Shown here one piece after another: positions 48,459-60,267 of a DNA stretch of 64,000 bases. The DNA comes from Cokeromyces recurvatus (Eukaryota; Mucoromycota; Mucoromycetes; Mucorales; Mucoraceae), in the NCBI RefSeq assembly GCF_025118155.1, contig NW_026251387.1, forward strand, positions 2,234,496 through 2,298,495. Reading direction: 5' to 3'. Position numbers and translations under genes: made by a program. Position 1 is the stretch's first letter, and each line of letters starts with the position of its first letter. The notes under the pieces are model-generated. The model was not told the DNA's origin, did not search any database, and saw nothing but the letters and a program-made list of their open reading frames with translations.

Positions 48459-49598
48459 TATGCAATATGGATTTAAAAGAAAGATCTTTACTGCTTAGCT
48501 ATTTTGTTCATTTTATTAACTGCTTAGTTTGTCAGTTGTAAACTAGTTGGTGATTCGCACTACTCGCACATTTAATTTTAAACACCGTTTTTTTTTTTTT
48601 TTTAACTAAATTATAAGGCATTTTTTTATTTCTATATTATTGACTGCTGCTATCAAGTTATTATACGCTGTTGGGTGTACAAATACTTTACTTATAATTT
48701 GGATATAGGACAGTATATTTTTAAATATTTGATATACATCTAAAGATTTATAAAAAGACTTAGTGATGTGGCTATAAAGAGACATGTATTGTAAAAGTCT
48801 TTATTATATTATATAATTTACTCCGTGATTATAAAATGTTATTGGTATAATACCAAGTCTATTTGTCCCTTCTTGCTTTAATTCCCTTTATTTTTCATAG
48901 TTATACTCTTCATATAAAATGACTAGTATTTACTAAACATTGATTTACAAGCCTCCTATAACCATAATTCTTCTTCCTCTAAATGCTAAAGAAAAGCAAG
49001 GTAGGGAATTACGATAAGTCATTCCTGTATTTTGTTCTAAATCAATTTTAGCAGTAGTAAAATAATGTTAACAAAAGCAATACATGTTGTTTTATATGTG
49101 CGTTGTAATTATTGAATTTATAACTCTTATAATTCTATCTGTAGAGCTATACAATTATAAGAGTAAACATAACGACATGGGCTGATGTTTCAAACCTTAC
49201 TCTAATACTATTCTTAAGAATAATCTTAAAGAAGACAAATATATAAATATATATATATATAATGACTTAGAAGCTAAGCTAAATAAAAAAAAAAGGAGAT
49301 CTAGGAGGGACGTTCTTATTCTTTATAAATCTTTTTAGAGTATATCCATATTCAATAAAACTATCTGAGTTTATCGTGAATCAATCTCTACAATGTAGAT
49401 CATACGCTATAAAAAAGAACTATTAAATACTATTTCTTTTTTTCTTTTTTGGCTTATGTAATAATATATCCTTGCCTACTGATTATTTGTTCTGATATAC
49501 ATGTTTGACATAAAAATTAACAGAAATAAAATTATAATGTACATTCTGTTAAGCAATATGTCAAAGAATATAGCATTTATTGTTCCTAAATTACTTGT

Positions 49599-49640
<42 letters not shown>

Positions 49641-51203
49641 TTAAATATATTTATAACAACTGGTAAATAGATTTATAGTATGAATATATAGATAGCCCTT
49701 TTATTGGTATATGACACTCAAATGAATCTTATCGCTCCATTCTATTCCTTCCATAATGTGTAACTTCATATAACGATGTTATTATTTCGCGTATACATTG
49801 CTTTATCATGTTAATAACAGTAAGAAGCAGATTTGAAAAGATCTTTAAGTTTGAATAACAATGAAAGCTCTTACTAAGAAATAAACAAAAAGAATTCAGA
49901 AATATTAGCTATATTATTAATAGAGACTCAACATACAAAAGTGGAATCTAATTTATTCCTTTGCCTACTAGAAATATAGACATGGTTAAGCTATTTGAAC
50001 TCATAACTTTCTTGGAATAGAAGAAATTACTAGAATGTAATACATAGCGAGAAGCATCATTGATATCAGCAAAGTATTAGAAGTTTTGTATAATTATAAA
50101 TATATTATAGCCCTAAATAAGGTTATAAGTGAAGTATTTATTCATCATTGACCTTAAAAGTCGGTCATTTAGGATTTTGCATACTAGACTTCAACGAAAC
50201 AACTGATATTCAATATTATCGGACATCCGGAGATATGGTAACAAAAAAAAACCATATTCTCTTTTTAGGAAATTTGACCTAATATGGGTAGTACATAGTA
50301 TGGAGTGTATATTGTATTGCCCGGATCAGCTCGATATAATAGATCAAGAAACTAAAAACATTTAAAGAGTGAAAAGTGAGTTAATGAGAGAGAATTAGAA
50401 AAAGAGTAAAAACATTAATAATTATAAAGAAAGAGAGCATATCAATAACACCAATGTCAGCTATCAACACATAGCCAAGAGAAAGACTTTGAGACAAGGT
50501 TATGAACAATATCAAGGGACGTTTTTTTATAAAGTAAGCAATCGAGTTCAAACAAAAGGCTGTAAATAGTTAGCCATTGTATAATTCAAGAATAAGTGGA
50601 TATAATCAATTATGGATTTGATGTATATAAATTACAGTAGTTATAATAAATATCAAGATTCAAAAGCATTGACTTCATCACATGGGAAAGCTTACTACTA
50701 TCGTTCGCTTTTTTTTTTTTTTTTTTTTTTAGATCGTCCAAATCTGAAATGATATTTCTAAAAAAGGTTTTAAACAAAAGCATTTTGTATAACTTGGTTT
50801 AAAATTATTCTTAGATCTGAAAATATTACAATTAAAAAAGATAATTGAAAAGAAGACAAAATGATTTCTACATGTGTAAAAATAAATGCTTAATAAAAGA
50901 AACTTAATATATAAGATAATATGAGTCTTTTCTCCTCTTTACTCGAAGTTTGTCTTTCAAATTGAAAACTTTACAAGAGAACGTACATAAAAAAAAACCA
51001 CCCATTTTTTCTATTATAAGCTTTTTTTAACCAATCAAATAATACAAAATTCTAGAAATTTTCTATGAGACAAATTGAAAAAAGCGTTTTACTTTTGTCA
51101 TTTAAACAAATATAGACTCCGCACTTTTTTAAAATATTTATATTGGCTTGATTTGTATTAAAAAAAAAAAAGGATTTATATAAATTAACCTATTTTGGTG
51201 GTT
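48459..51203. other. Gene-poor 2.7 kb region
   Basis: It lies between the divergent promoters of eS1 (minus) and the MFS transporter (plus). No ORF with recognisable features. It holds a 36-nt A tract at 49603-49638 and a T run near 50711-50730. Confidence 0.5.
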
Positions 51204-52861
51204 ATGAAAAATAATAAACATGAAGTAGGATCTATATCAACTCAATCCTCAATTATAGAATTTCTTAGAAAAAGATGTGTAATTGCACCATCTGTCGAAG
51301 AAGATCCTCGTTTGTTAAAGCCTTCAATGAAATTATGGATTATTGCATGTGTTTCTATTGTTGGTTGTACTGGGGGATTTGCTAGTACAATTTATTTTCC
51401 AGGTAAATATATATTCATATATATTGATTTATATATAGAATACTCAGTAACAGAAGATCAAACCAATATTTTCGATTTTTAGGTCTTCCTTATGTCACAG
51501 CTGAGTTACATGCACCACCTATTGCTACTACATTAACGGCAGCTCTTTATATCTTATTTTTAGGTATTGCACCTGTTATATGGGCAGCTATTTCTGAATA
51601 TTTTTATATTCGCCGTTTTTTATTTTTGGTTGCTATGTTTATTTTTACAGTAACATCCATTGGTGCTGCCTTTGTAAATAATATCTGGGCTCTTATTGTA
51701 GTTCGTTGTATTCAATCAGTGGGTGTTTCTAGTGGTCAATCTCTTGGAGCTGGTTATATTGCTGATTTATATCCTATTGAAGAACGTGGAGCTGCATTTG
51801 GTAAATACATGTTTGGTGTCATTTTTGGTCCATTGCTAGGTCCAATTATTGGTGGTTTTCTCATTATGAGTAATTTAAGTTGGAGAGCTACCTTTTGGTT
51901 TTGTTTCGCATTTGGGTTTTTTATCTTGATTATTACTTTTCTTTTTACACCAGAAACATATCGTGATAATGCTAAGTTTGATGTAGAACTTCCTATTGCT
52001 ACAAATGAAAGGATATCACTATCAAGTGATCAGAATAGCAAGTGTGATGATGAATCTAATGTGTCTACTATTGATGAAAAAGATAATTCTAGTCAACAAT
52101 CTATAGCTACTGTAATGAATGATAAAAACCAAATCGACAAGAAAGAGTATCAAAAAACGGTTATTAAAGAAAATCAACAATTCCCAAAGAAAAGGTTTAA
52201 TCCCTTTGCTGCGTTTGCACTTTTACGCCATCCCTTTATTTTCATGTCATCTATTACTGCTGGTATCTTCTTTGGTGCCATGTTTGCGACTGAATCTATT
52301 CTTCCTACTGCTTTTAGTAAAACGTATGGATTAGTCTCATGGCAAACAGGTCTATGTTATCTTGGTGCCGGTATTGGTAATTTAAGTGGAGCTCTAGTAG
52401 GTGGTCGTTTATCAGATCGTCTTTTATTACGTTCACGTCGACTTCGTGGTGGTATTCCTAGAACTGAGGATCGTTTAACTGTCAATATTTGGATTGCAGG
52501 TTTTATTTTTAATCCTTTAGGTTTATTACTCTTTGGTTGGGTAGTTGAACATCATTTGAATATATGGATAGCTATCGTTGCCTTTGGTATTCAATGTTTT
52601 GGAAATGTCCAGGTAGTGACCACAGTAACTGCTTACCTAGTTGACTCTGTTCCTGGTCGTGGTGCAACTGTTACAGCTGCTGTAAATTTTGTTCGATTCG
52701 GAATTGCTTGTATTCTAACTATCATTTCTACACCCATGATTGCTGGTCTTGGTACTGGTTGGACTGCAACGTTGTTTGCATGTCTTTCATGGTTTGGTAT
52801 GTTACTTATGTTGATTTTAAAGATTTGGGGTGAATCTATTAGACGTTTTAGTGGTTATTAA
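51204..52861 (+). CDS. MFS transporter, DHA1 (drug:H+ antiporter-like) family
   Basis: Two exons (51204-51402, 51483-52861) encode 525 aa. The ATG at 51204 is the first in frame. About 12 hydrophobic segments fall into two sets of six, separated by a long hydrophilic loop rich in Ser, Asp and Lys (about residues 250-320). The motif region GYIADLYPIEERGAAFGKYM and then GPLLGPIIGGFL matches motif C, the antiporter signature of DHA1 proteins. RRLRGGIPRTEDRL before the second-half helices recurs in fungal Qdr/Dtr-like members. It is expected to export small molecules or polyamines across the plasma membrane; the substrate cannot be told from sequence. Confidence 0.9.
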
Positions 52862-53079
52862 TACCACATATCTGTATATAAGTATAAATATATCCCCCTT
52901 TTTTATTTCTTTTTTTTTTCTTTATACATGTATGTATATGTATGTATAAACTTTATGTTAGACTGTCATTATAAAATATTAAATATTAAACATTAGATAT
53001 TAGCTTTAAAATTTATTGACTGACTGACTGACTTATTAGAATGTATTATGATATGCATTATACAATTTTATAGGCTGTT

Positions 53080-53123
<44 letters not shown>

Positions 53124-53212
53124 ATCCAGCTTTGCTTACGAAATGAAGACATAAAAATAATACATTCCCTCCTCTTTTTTTTTCTTTTCTTTTTTTTTTT
53201 AAGTTTAAAAAC
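52862..53212. other. Intergenic region with 38-nt poly(A)
   Basis: A 38-nt A tract occupies 53084-53121, followed by pyrimidine-rich sequence up to the HMG gene. A short GACTGACTGACT repeat lies near 53020-53032. No gene seen. Confidence 0.6.
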
Positions 53213-54236
53213 ATGGCTGAAGGTTTCTAATATATTTTTATGAATTTTAATTATTCCATCTAAATGATTCATAGATCATAAATACAAACAGAAGCTAACA
53301 GAATTAAGAAAAAGAATTAGAGATGTTGAAGAGGTATATAATCTATTTTTCCCCTTTTTTTTTAAATGGAATAAAGATCATCTTAATAAAAGATGCAAAA
53401 GTTCTTTCACATGAAATTAAATGTTTATCTATGACCCAGGAAAACAACACGCTTAACATTAAATTGTTTAAAGCTCGAAAAAGTGTTCGACATTTAAAAC
53501 TGGAGAGAACGTAAGTTGATAAAAAAAAATTAAAAATAATTAGCTTCACGTATGATAATAGGTTTTTACTTGATCGAATGGAGAAATCTACTCATCTTCC
53601 TCCAGATTACAATAGTGATAATTCAGAAGTTGACTCAGAAATTTATCCTCATGAGGAATTGGACAGTGTAAAGCATAAAAAAAAGGGGAGGAAAGGGATA
53701 TAAACAATAATTATTATTATTATTATTATTAGATTCAGGGCAATAATAAGCATGATAGATCAGAGAAATTGATTGCTAATAAGCCTCAACGTAAAAAGAA
53801 AGACCCTAATGCGCCAAAAGGGCCCGGCAATGTTTTCTTTTTGTTTTGTCGATTAGAAAGAGACAAGATAAAAGATGAATGTCCCGCTGAAAATCCTAGT
53901 GAAGTAACAAGACTTCTAGGTCAAAAATGGAAAAGCCTTACAAAAGAAGAAAAAAAGGTAAGCTTTTATTATTCATTCTTCTTAAAGAAGATCTAATTCT
54001 GTTGTTAGAAATATTATGATTTGTATAAACACGAACTTGAAGAATACGAAGAGGCAATGAAATCTTATAATACAAGTACTAACACAAGTGATATAAATGA
54101 TATAAGCGTGGTGTCATCACCAGCACAGTCTATAGACTTTACAAATGATCATACACAACATCATGATTCTCTTCTGGATGATGATATCGTTATCCAGTCT
54201 GATAGTTATCATAATACACCTGAACCTTCCGCTTAA
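53213..54236 (+). CDS. HMG-box protein, Nhp10/INO80-complex-like
   Basis: Six exons (about 53213-53222, 53275-53333, 53377-53510, 53561-53667, 53733-53957, 54009-54236) encode about 253 aa; the border near 53667 may be off by one base. The first exon has only 10 nt (MAE plus one base). The N-terminal third is a predicted coiled coil starting EDHKYKQKLTELRKRIRDVE and ending with ARKSVRHLKLERTFLLDRME, a pattern found in Nhp10-type subunits. An HMG box follows: KKKDPNAPKGPGNVFFLFCR, then NPSEVTRLLGQKWKSLTKEE and YYDLYKHELEEYEEAM. The acidic, Ser/Asp-rich C-terminus is probably disordered. Nhp10 binds DNA ends and nucleosomes within INO80; assignment to that complex rests on the coiled-coil resemblance. 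Confidence 0.82.
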
Positions 54237-54694
54237 GCATTTAAAATAATATGTTATTTTAGTTTCTTTTACCCTTTCTTTTCATTATGTACCTAAAGTA
54301 AGATTTACAGATAATTCTATGCTCCAATATATAATTTGATGTTTTCAGATCTATTTCTTGATAATGTCACTAATAAAGCAATAGATCTTTTTTTTTTGAT
54401 AGTGCTTACTAGCATTAAAAAAAACGAGAAGAAAAATCTTGAGTTTCAAAGTAATTACTAATAAAAAAAAAGCTTGCATTTTTTTTTGTTATCAAATACA
54501 ACAATGTCATACTCTATTAAGCTTTTATAGACAAGTTTATCATTAAAAACAAAGCAAACTTTTTGAATTACTACACTGGAACTTTCGTTCGCTGTATAGT
54601 CTCTTTAAAAACAATGAAATTCTTATTGGATAGACGATTTTGTTAAATTTTGTGAGTAGTCTTAGTCATGATGCCCCTGTTAGTTTTTTCTTTT

Positions 54695-54726
<32 letters not shown>

Positions 54727-54795
54727 TTTCTTTTTCTTTTTTTTTTTTTTTTTTTCTTTTCTTTTAATTTTGCTTTCTTATAATAATTTTACAAA
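54237..54795. other. Intergenic region with CTTTTT microsatellite
   Basis: No gene. At about 54690-54770 is a pyrimidine block with several CTTTTT repeats inside T runs, directly upstream of the glutaredoxin start at 54796. It is probably part of that promoter or 5' leader. Confidence 0.6.
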
Positions 54796-55486
54796 ATGAG
54801 TTTCCTTCGTACTGCTACTAGATCAGTAAGTTTATGTTTTATTATGGCTTTAAAGAATTAATTCTTTTACCTTCATTAAAATGATTATTAACTTGAAAAT
54901 TGAATTATGACTGTATTACCTTTTTTTTTAATATATATAGTCTGCATTCCTTCGTCCCATTAGAAACTTGCGTTCACCAACTACTTCTATATTTGCTCGT
55001 TGGATTTCAACTGAAATGAAAGAACGTTTAGATAAGGTAGACATTGATTAATAATTCACAAGTAACTGTCAAATTAATTAAACACAGTTTTATATTTAGG
55101 ACATTAAATCAAACGACGTAGTTTTGTTTATGAAGGGTACACCTGATGCTCCTATGGTAAGATGGATTTGTATGATTAAAGAAAGAATTATTTAAATTAA
55201 ACATTTATAATAGTGTGGTTTCAGTCGTGCAACTATTCAGATTATGCAAGTTCAAGGTGTTGACTTCAATACTAAAGTTACTGCATTCAACGTTTTAGAA
55301 GATCCTGAATTAAGAGAAGCCATCAAAGAATACTCAGAGTGGCCTACAATCCCTCAAGTTTATATTAAGGGAGAATTTATTGGTGGCTGTGATATTTTAT
55401 TGAACATGCATCAATCTGGTGATCTTGAAGATTTATTGGTAAAGAATGAGATTATCCCCCCTGAGGAAGAGGAAGAAAAGAAATAA
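54796..55486 (+). CDS. GRX5: Mitochondrial monothiol glutaredoxin Grx5
   Basis: Four exons (54796-54825, 54941-55036, 55100-55156, 55214-55486) encode 151 aa. The first 40 residues are Arg/Ser-rich without acidic residues ([27 protein letters not shown]), a good mitochondrial presequence. The glutaredoxin domain has [20 protein letters not shown] with the CGFS active site, then [20 protein letters not shown], where TIPQVYI provides the cis-Pro and GGCDI binds glutathione. Grx5 carries a bridging [2Fe-2S] cluster and passes it on in mitochondrial iron-sulfur biogenesis. The C-terminus is a Glu-rich tail. It is convergent with the Trp gene, with stops only about 80 bp apart. Confidence 0.95.
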
Positions 55487-55566
55487 TCTTAAATACAAAT
55501 AATAAATACAAATAAAAAAATTGTATACATGAATTTATATATACAACTTCATTATACATAGTTTAT

Positions 55567-57909
55567 TTATTCATGTTTATACTCTGTTGATTTAACAATT
55601 TCAATAAATGTGCGAATCTTCTTTAAATCCTTGATGCCGTCTGTTTCTACACCAGACGAGACATCCACCATCCATGGTTTAACTTGTTGAATTGCAGATA
55701 CTACATTGGTAGGATCAAGTCCACCAGCTAAAATTATAGGGAAATCTTTGTTTCCCAAAAACTCAAATTGTTTGTGATTCACTATATCTTTTGCAATAGA
55801 CCAATCGAACTTAACACCTTGTCCACCTTGCTGATCAGAGGGTAAGTTAGATACCTTTGCATCAAGTAATACATAATGATGATTTCCAGGCTGTGTCAAA
55901 TTGGGAATTTGGTTATGATTGTAGGTACTATTATCAATATGACAGGCTTTTATAACAGGCACAGGCAAATAACGAGCCAATTCTACTGACTCCGTACCAT
56001 GTAGCTGAACAAGATCTAAACCAACTTCAGAAACAACATAATTCATATATTCAATAGTTTGATTCACAAATACACCAACCACTAAAGGCTTCCTTGTACG
56101 ATTTTCTAATAAGTGACGGTGAATTTGAAACCAGTTGGTTGATGATGCAGCGCTTGACATACACTTTCTGGTCGATTCAGGCTTTATTGAGTGAACCGCT
56201 TTAACAATCTCTGTAGCCGTTTCAATTGAGACCTTACGTTTTGATTTTTCCGCAAAGATAAGGCCAATTAAATCAGCGCCTGCATTAGCTGCCTCCATAG
56301 CTGCTTCAACAGTTGAAATGCCACACACTTTAACTAATGATCGATTTGGCTCTTTAGAAGCCACTACAGGGTCTTTCTTTTCTAATCCAAGTAGCTCAGT
56401 CACAAATGCTTTTAAATTCCAAGCACGCATTAATGCTTCACCAACAAGCACACCCTGCACACCTTCTTTTAAATACATCTCGACATCAGACCTGCTAGTA
56501 ATACCAGATAAAGCACAAAGCATAGTTCCTTCAGGAACCATCTTGGCCAAACGGGAAGTAGTCTCCATATCAACATCAAAATTATGTAAATTACGATTAT
56601 TGACACCAATTAATTTTGCACCAAGTGCATTAGCACGAGCCATTTCTTCAGCATTATGAACTTCAACTAATGGTTCCATACCAAGTGATTTTGAATAATT
56701 GTACAAGTCATGTAATAACTCATCATTCAACATGGCCACAATTAATAAAATAGTATCGGCACCATAAAGACGACCTTCAGCAATTTGATAGCGGTCCACA
56801 ATAAAATCCTTTCGCAAAACACAAGGACGATTAGGTAGATTAGAGATCGCTTCTCGAACTTGGCGCATGTCATGAATAGTACCACGAAACCATTTGGGTT
56901 CAGTTAATACAGAAATGACACTAGCGCCAGCTAAAGCATATTGCAAAGCTTGTTCGGCAGCGTTTGCAGCAGCATCAATATTACCCTTTGAAGGAGATGC
57001 ACGCTTAACCTCAGCTAAAAGGGAAGGCGTTTGTTGGGCTAAACGAGAAACAACATCCCTAAGTGGAGGAGCGATATGAAGTTCTAAAAGCTTTTCCAAA
57101 TCTTTCATCGTTTGACCAGGGACTTCTTTAGCTGCCTGTACATCCTTAATTCTTTGAGCATAAATACGAGTAAGGATAGAGGGTACATCACCACCTGGAG
57201 CAGTATTTGTGTTTCCAATCATCGTTTCAGAACAAGTACCTACTGAAGATTTTTTAGATTCATTATTTCTAGAAAGAGAAGTCTCACGTAATTTGCTAGG
57301 CAAGACACCAGCGCCAGGGTTTTCGTCCCAAGTGCCACCACGTAGTTTCAAAAAGTTAGCCATCATAACATGGCCATTTTCACATAAGATACTTTCAGGA
57401 TGGAATTGAACGCCTTCAACAGTGTATTCTTTATGGCGGACGCCCATAATAACATCATCTATCGTAGTAGCTGTGACTTCAAGTGAATCAGGGATAGTAG
57501 ATGGCATGCCAGCTAAGGAATGATAACGAGTAACCAAGTTGTTTTGAGGTATACCCTTAAAGAGACCACGGCTATCATGCTTAATTGCTGAAGTTTTACC
57601 ATGAAGTATATCACCTGCATAAGAAACAGTACCGCCATAGACTTCAAACATACACTGCATGCCCATACAAATACCAAGAATAGGAATTTTGCCAGCAAAA
57701 TGACTAATGGTATCACGGGAGATGCCAGCATCATGAGCTGGATGACCAGGTCCAGGGGAAATTACAATATTACAAGGTGCAAGTTTTTCGATTTCCTCAA
57801 TGGTAATTTTATCATTACGATAAACAACGACATCAGCGCCTTGAGCGCATAAATATTGGTATACATTATAAGTAAAACTGTCGTAATTATCAATGAGTAG
57901 CGTGGTCAT
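55567..57909 (-). CDS. trpC: Trifunctional TrpG-TrpC-TrpF tryptophan enzyme
   Basis: Single exon, 780 aa, unusual in this intron-rich window. The N-terminal glutamine amidotransferase (about 1-195) supplies ammonia to anthranilate synthase. It has [16 protein letters not shown] with Cys81, and EGVQFHPES with His170/Glu172. Indole-3-glycerol-phosphate synthase follows (about 245-510) with [32 protein letters not shown] and ALSGI. Phosphoribosylanthranilate isomerase ends the chain (about 525-775) with [34 protein letters not shown] and LAGGLDP. The three-domain order is the classic fungal fusion (TRP1/trpC in filamentous fungi); budding yeast keeps TrpF separate. The anthranilate synthase large subunit must be encoded elsewhere. 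A Gcn4-type site lies about 400 bp upstream. Confidence 0.97.
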   Translation of the reverse strand: MTTLLIDNYDSFTYNVYQYLCAQGADVVVYRNDKITIEEIEKLAPCNIVISPGPGHPAHDAGISRDTISHFAGKIPILGICMGMQCMFEVYGGTVSYAGDILHGKTSAIKHDSRGLFKGIPQNNLVTRYHSLAGMPSTIPDSLEVTATTIDDVIMGVRHKEYTVEGVQFHPESILCENGHVMMANFLKLRGGTWDENPGAGVLPSKLRETSLSRNNESKKSSVGTCSETMIGNTNTAPGGDVPSILTRIYAQRIKDVQAAKEVPGQTMKDLEKLLELHIAPPLRDVVSRLAQQTPSLLAEVKRASPSKGNIDAAANAAEQALQYALAGASVISVLTEPKWFRGTIHDMRQVREAISNLPNRPCVLRKDFIVDRYQIAEGRLYGADTILLIVAMLNDELLHDLYNYSKSLGMEPLVEVHNAEEMARANALGAKLIGVNNRNLHNFDVDMETTSRLAKMVPEGTMLCALSGITSRSDVEMYLKEGVQGVLVGEALMRAWNLKAFVTELLGLEKKDPVVASKEPNRSLVKVCGISTVEAAMEAANAGADLIGLIFAEKSKRKVSIETATEIVKAVHSIKPESTRKCMSSAASSTNWFQIHRHLLENRTRKPLVVGVFVNQTIEYMNYVVSEVGLDLVQLHGTESVELARYLPVPVIKACHIDNSTYNHNQIPNLTQPGNHHYVLLDAKVSNLPSDQQGGQGVKFDWSIAKDIVNHKQFEFLGNKDFPIILAGGLDPTNVVSAIQQVKPWMVDVSSGVETDGIKDLKKIRTFIEIVKSTEYKHE

Positions 57910-58914
57910 TTCTGAAGATTGATATCTAAACTATTTTAAATAACAAAAGAGAAGCTTAATGATTAAGATTAAGTGACTGTAAATAACATTATGACATTTT
58001 TCTGACTAAGTCGTTGAAAAAGAAATAAGCCAATAGAAAACCATTTTGACATTGTAAAATTAAAGTAAATAATTAAAATAAATGATTTTAAATCAAAGCA
58101 AGTTATAGAACAACTCACTTGTTTAATAAATAGAATTCAATTGATTATAAAGAAGCGTTACTAGTTTTACTTATCATATGTACTTTTTTTTTATTATTAT
58201 TGTGTATTTACATGATATATGCATTTTCCCTCGCTAAAAATGTGACTATTTCTTAATTATATATATGCTATAAATCTGAGACAGTGGAAGATACTTTATC
58301 TCTGACTGTGAATGACTCATTCACCAAGAAGTATAGGCCATACGACTAGAGTAGTATTCTCTGACTTATGCGTCACATCATAAGAATTAGACTATATCTT
58401 TATACCATTTTTCTTTGATTTGGAGGATACTTTTGTAACTTAACCTTATAAATAGTATATTTGAATGAAATATCCCTTTTCTTGTCTTTTCTTTTTTTAT
58501 AAAGTACCTTTAGTTTTATTCTTCATACACTTTACTATAAGTGTTGTATACTTATATATCTTATACCCGTAAGCACTAAAGTATTTTGACAAAATAATTG
58601 ATAAATCTTGACATTCCAAAACTCCCAAATTATAGAATACATAAAAATTACTAAATGACACTCTAGATTTAATTTGTACATATGATATATTAGTAATACA
58701 AACTGTACAAACTCTAGTATGAAAAGTGCTTTCTTATATAATACATAATATTCCATATAATAGTTATAAATTCATAAATGTTATTTATTAAATGAATAAA
58801 TCCATAATATTTTTATATGTACTACCATTGCTATGTTTAAGATCAAATATATGCCCCTTTATTTTTACTGCCTCCTTTCATATATTCTTGATTTCCCTTT
58901 CCTGTCTTTTTTTT
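57910..58914. other. Intergenic region: Trp promoter and homeobox 3' flank
   Basis: The half near 57910-58400 is the promoter of the minus-strand Trp gene, with Gcn4-like words. The half near 58840-58914 may hold the true last exon of the homeobox gene (see that entry). No other gene seen. Confidence 0.5.
58312..58320. promoter_or_regulatory. Gcn4/CPC1-type site upstream of the Trp gene
   Basis: ATGACTCAT is the optimal palindromic Gcn4 bZIP site, here inside a 13-bp palindrome GAATGACTCATTC (58310-58322), about 400 bp ahead of the Trp start. TGCGTCAC near 58369 and TGACTAA near 58003 are weaker relatives. General amino acid control of TRP genes by Gcn4/CPC1 is known in fungi; use here is inferred. 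Confidence 0.55.
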
Positions 58915-60267
58915 TCATTTTTGTTGATAAATAATATTAGGTTTTATGTATATAAATGTATGTAGGTATGTATGTATGTATGTATGTGTACACATATATT
59001 GAATGATATGATTATAAAATTTTCTTTTCTTCTTACCTTGCTTGGGTGTATTCTGTGAATCTGATATAATTGACATTTTTTGATCGTAAATATCATCGTT
59101 ATCAGATAAGTAACTAGTAATAGGGTTATCTTTTATATAAGAATATAACGAGTTACTATTATATATTAAAATGAAACAATTATTTTTTTCTTTACCTGAA
59201 TACTGAGTAGTGTCTTCATCTTTTAAACTATTTTGATGCTTTGTGCATTGATTTAATCCAGACATAGAATAAGACTGTTGAAGTTTATTCAAATAGGGTT
59301 GAACTGTGGTTGAGCTAGTATTAGAAGGCAAATTCTGATGCATAAGGGGTTGCATTGAAGAAGTATAAGGGAATATTCCTGGATTAGAAAAATTTAGTGA
59401 ATAGAAAGCATTGGATATAGATTCATCAGTAAATGACATATTATAGCTACAAAACAGACCCTGCATACGATTACAATCAAATAAATTATCTGGATAATAA
59501 GAAGAATGAAGTAAAGGATATTGAGGACAATTAATCATATCATTAATCCCAGAAGACGGTTCTATGAGTTGTATTTGGCCTTCAAAATCAAAGGAGTCCG
59601 GCTTTTTATAACTTTGAGGAGCCTTCTTCGCTTTTGAATATTGAGTTGCTTTTGTAGAAGTCAATCTTTCAATACTTGGTCTACGGCGCTTTTTGCTGTC
59701 GCTTCCATCGGCCATTACTATATTGTCATCAATATTACTCAATTTTTCGTTATTACTAACGTTACTGTTTGTCGTGTGTGCATCAGTATAGGTGTTACCA
59801 TACTTTGGTCTGGACTTTCTTTCTTTTGCGCGACGATTTTGATACCATACCTGGATACGCTCTAGTGTAGTATTGCATGCATTCATTAATTCATGCTTTA
59901 TTTCATTACTAGGACGCTTATGTTCTTTATACACTTTTTCAAGTATATCAATTTCACGTTGTGTAAATCTCTGCCGAGGACGAATAGGGATTTGGCCAAA
60001 CTCTTCGTCCTCTGAAGGTTTTTCGATTTGTTCCTCATCTTTTGTGCTATCATCCTCTGCTACATAATTAGCTTCTCTTGATGAAGTAGAATTATTTCCT
60101 GATGTATCGCTCTCACCTGAAAAACCTGATATATTTTCACTTTGCTGATATTGTTGACTACTATCAGCTGAGTTGTTAGTGAAATGAATAAATACATCCA
60201 AATCAGTATCTGTTTCAAGTTGAAAGGGTTTTTCACAGGGATTAAAAGATTGTTTTTCCTTTTTCAT
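58915..60267 (-). CDS. Homeodomain transcription factor
   Basis: An open frame of 450 codons from the ATG at 60267. The homeodomain is at residues 95-152: RPRQRFTQREIDILEKVYKE and ERIQVWYQNRRAKER, with recognition-helix Trp141, Asn144 and Arg146 in the usual places. It is a typical 60-residue (non-TALE) homeodomain. It is preceded by an acidic Ser-rich region and followed by a basic patch, KKRRRPS. The remaining residues are Ser/Asn/Gln/Tyr-rich. The 3' end is doubtful. Good splice donors occur at TATTCAG|GTAAAG (about 59196) and CAAG|GTAAGAAG (about 59040). The final 35 residues of the raw frame translate a TATG microsatellite, so a last exon near 58900-58840 ending KGAYI is more likely. The closest yeast analogues are Pho2/Yox1-type factors. 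Confidence 0.82.
   Translation of the reverse strand: MKKEKQSFNPCEKPFQLETDTDLDVFIHFTNNSADSSQQYQQSENISGFSGESDTSGNNSTSSREANYVAEDDSTKDEEQIEKPSEDEEFGQIPIRPRQRFTQREIDILEKVYKEHKRPSNEIKHELMNACNTTLERIQVWYQNRRAKERKSRPKYGNTYTDAHTTNSNVSNNEKLSNIDDNIVMADGSDSKKRRRPSIERLTSTKATQYSKAKKAPQSYKKPDSFDFEGQIQLIEPSSGINDMINCPQYPLLHSSYYPDNLFDCNRMQGLFCSYNMSFTDESISNAFYSLNFSNPGIFPYTSSMQPLMHQNLPSNTSSTTVQPYLNKLQQSYSMSGLNQCTKHQNSLKDEDTTQYSGKEKNNCFILIYNSNSLYSYIKDNPITSYLSDNDDIYDQKMSIISDSQNTPKQGKKKRKFYNHIIQYMCTHTYIHTYLHTFIYIKPNIIYQQK
58955..58988. repeat. TATG microsatellite
   Basis: About seven imperfect TATG units near the end of the homeobox reading frame. They are translated there as a Thr/His/Tyr repeat, which suggests that this part is intron rather than coding. 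Confidence 0.7.
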
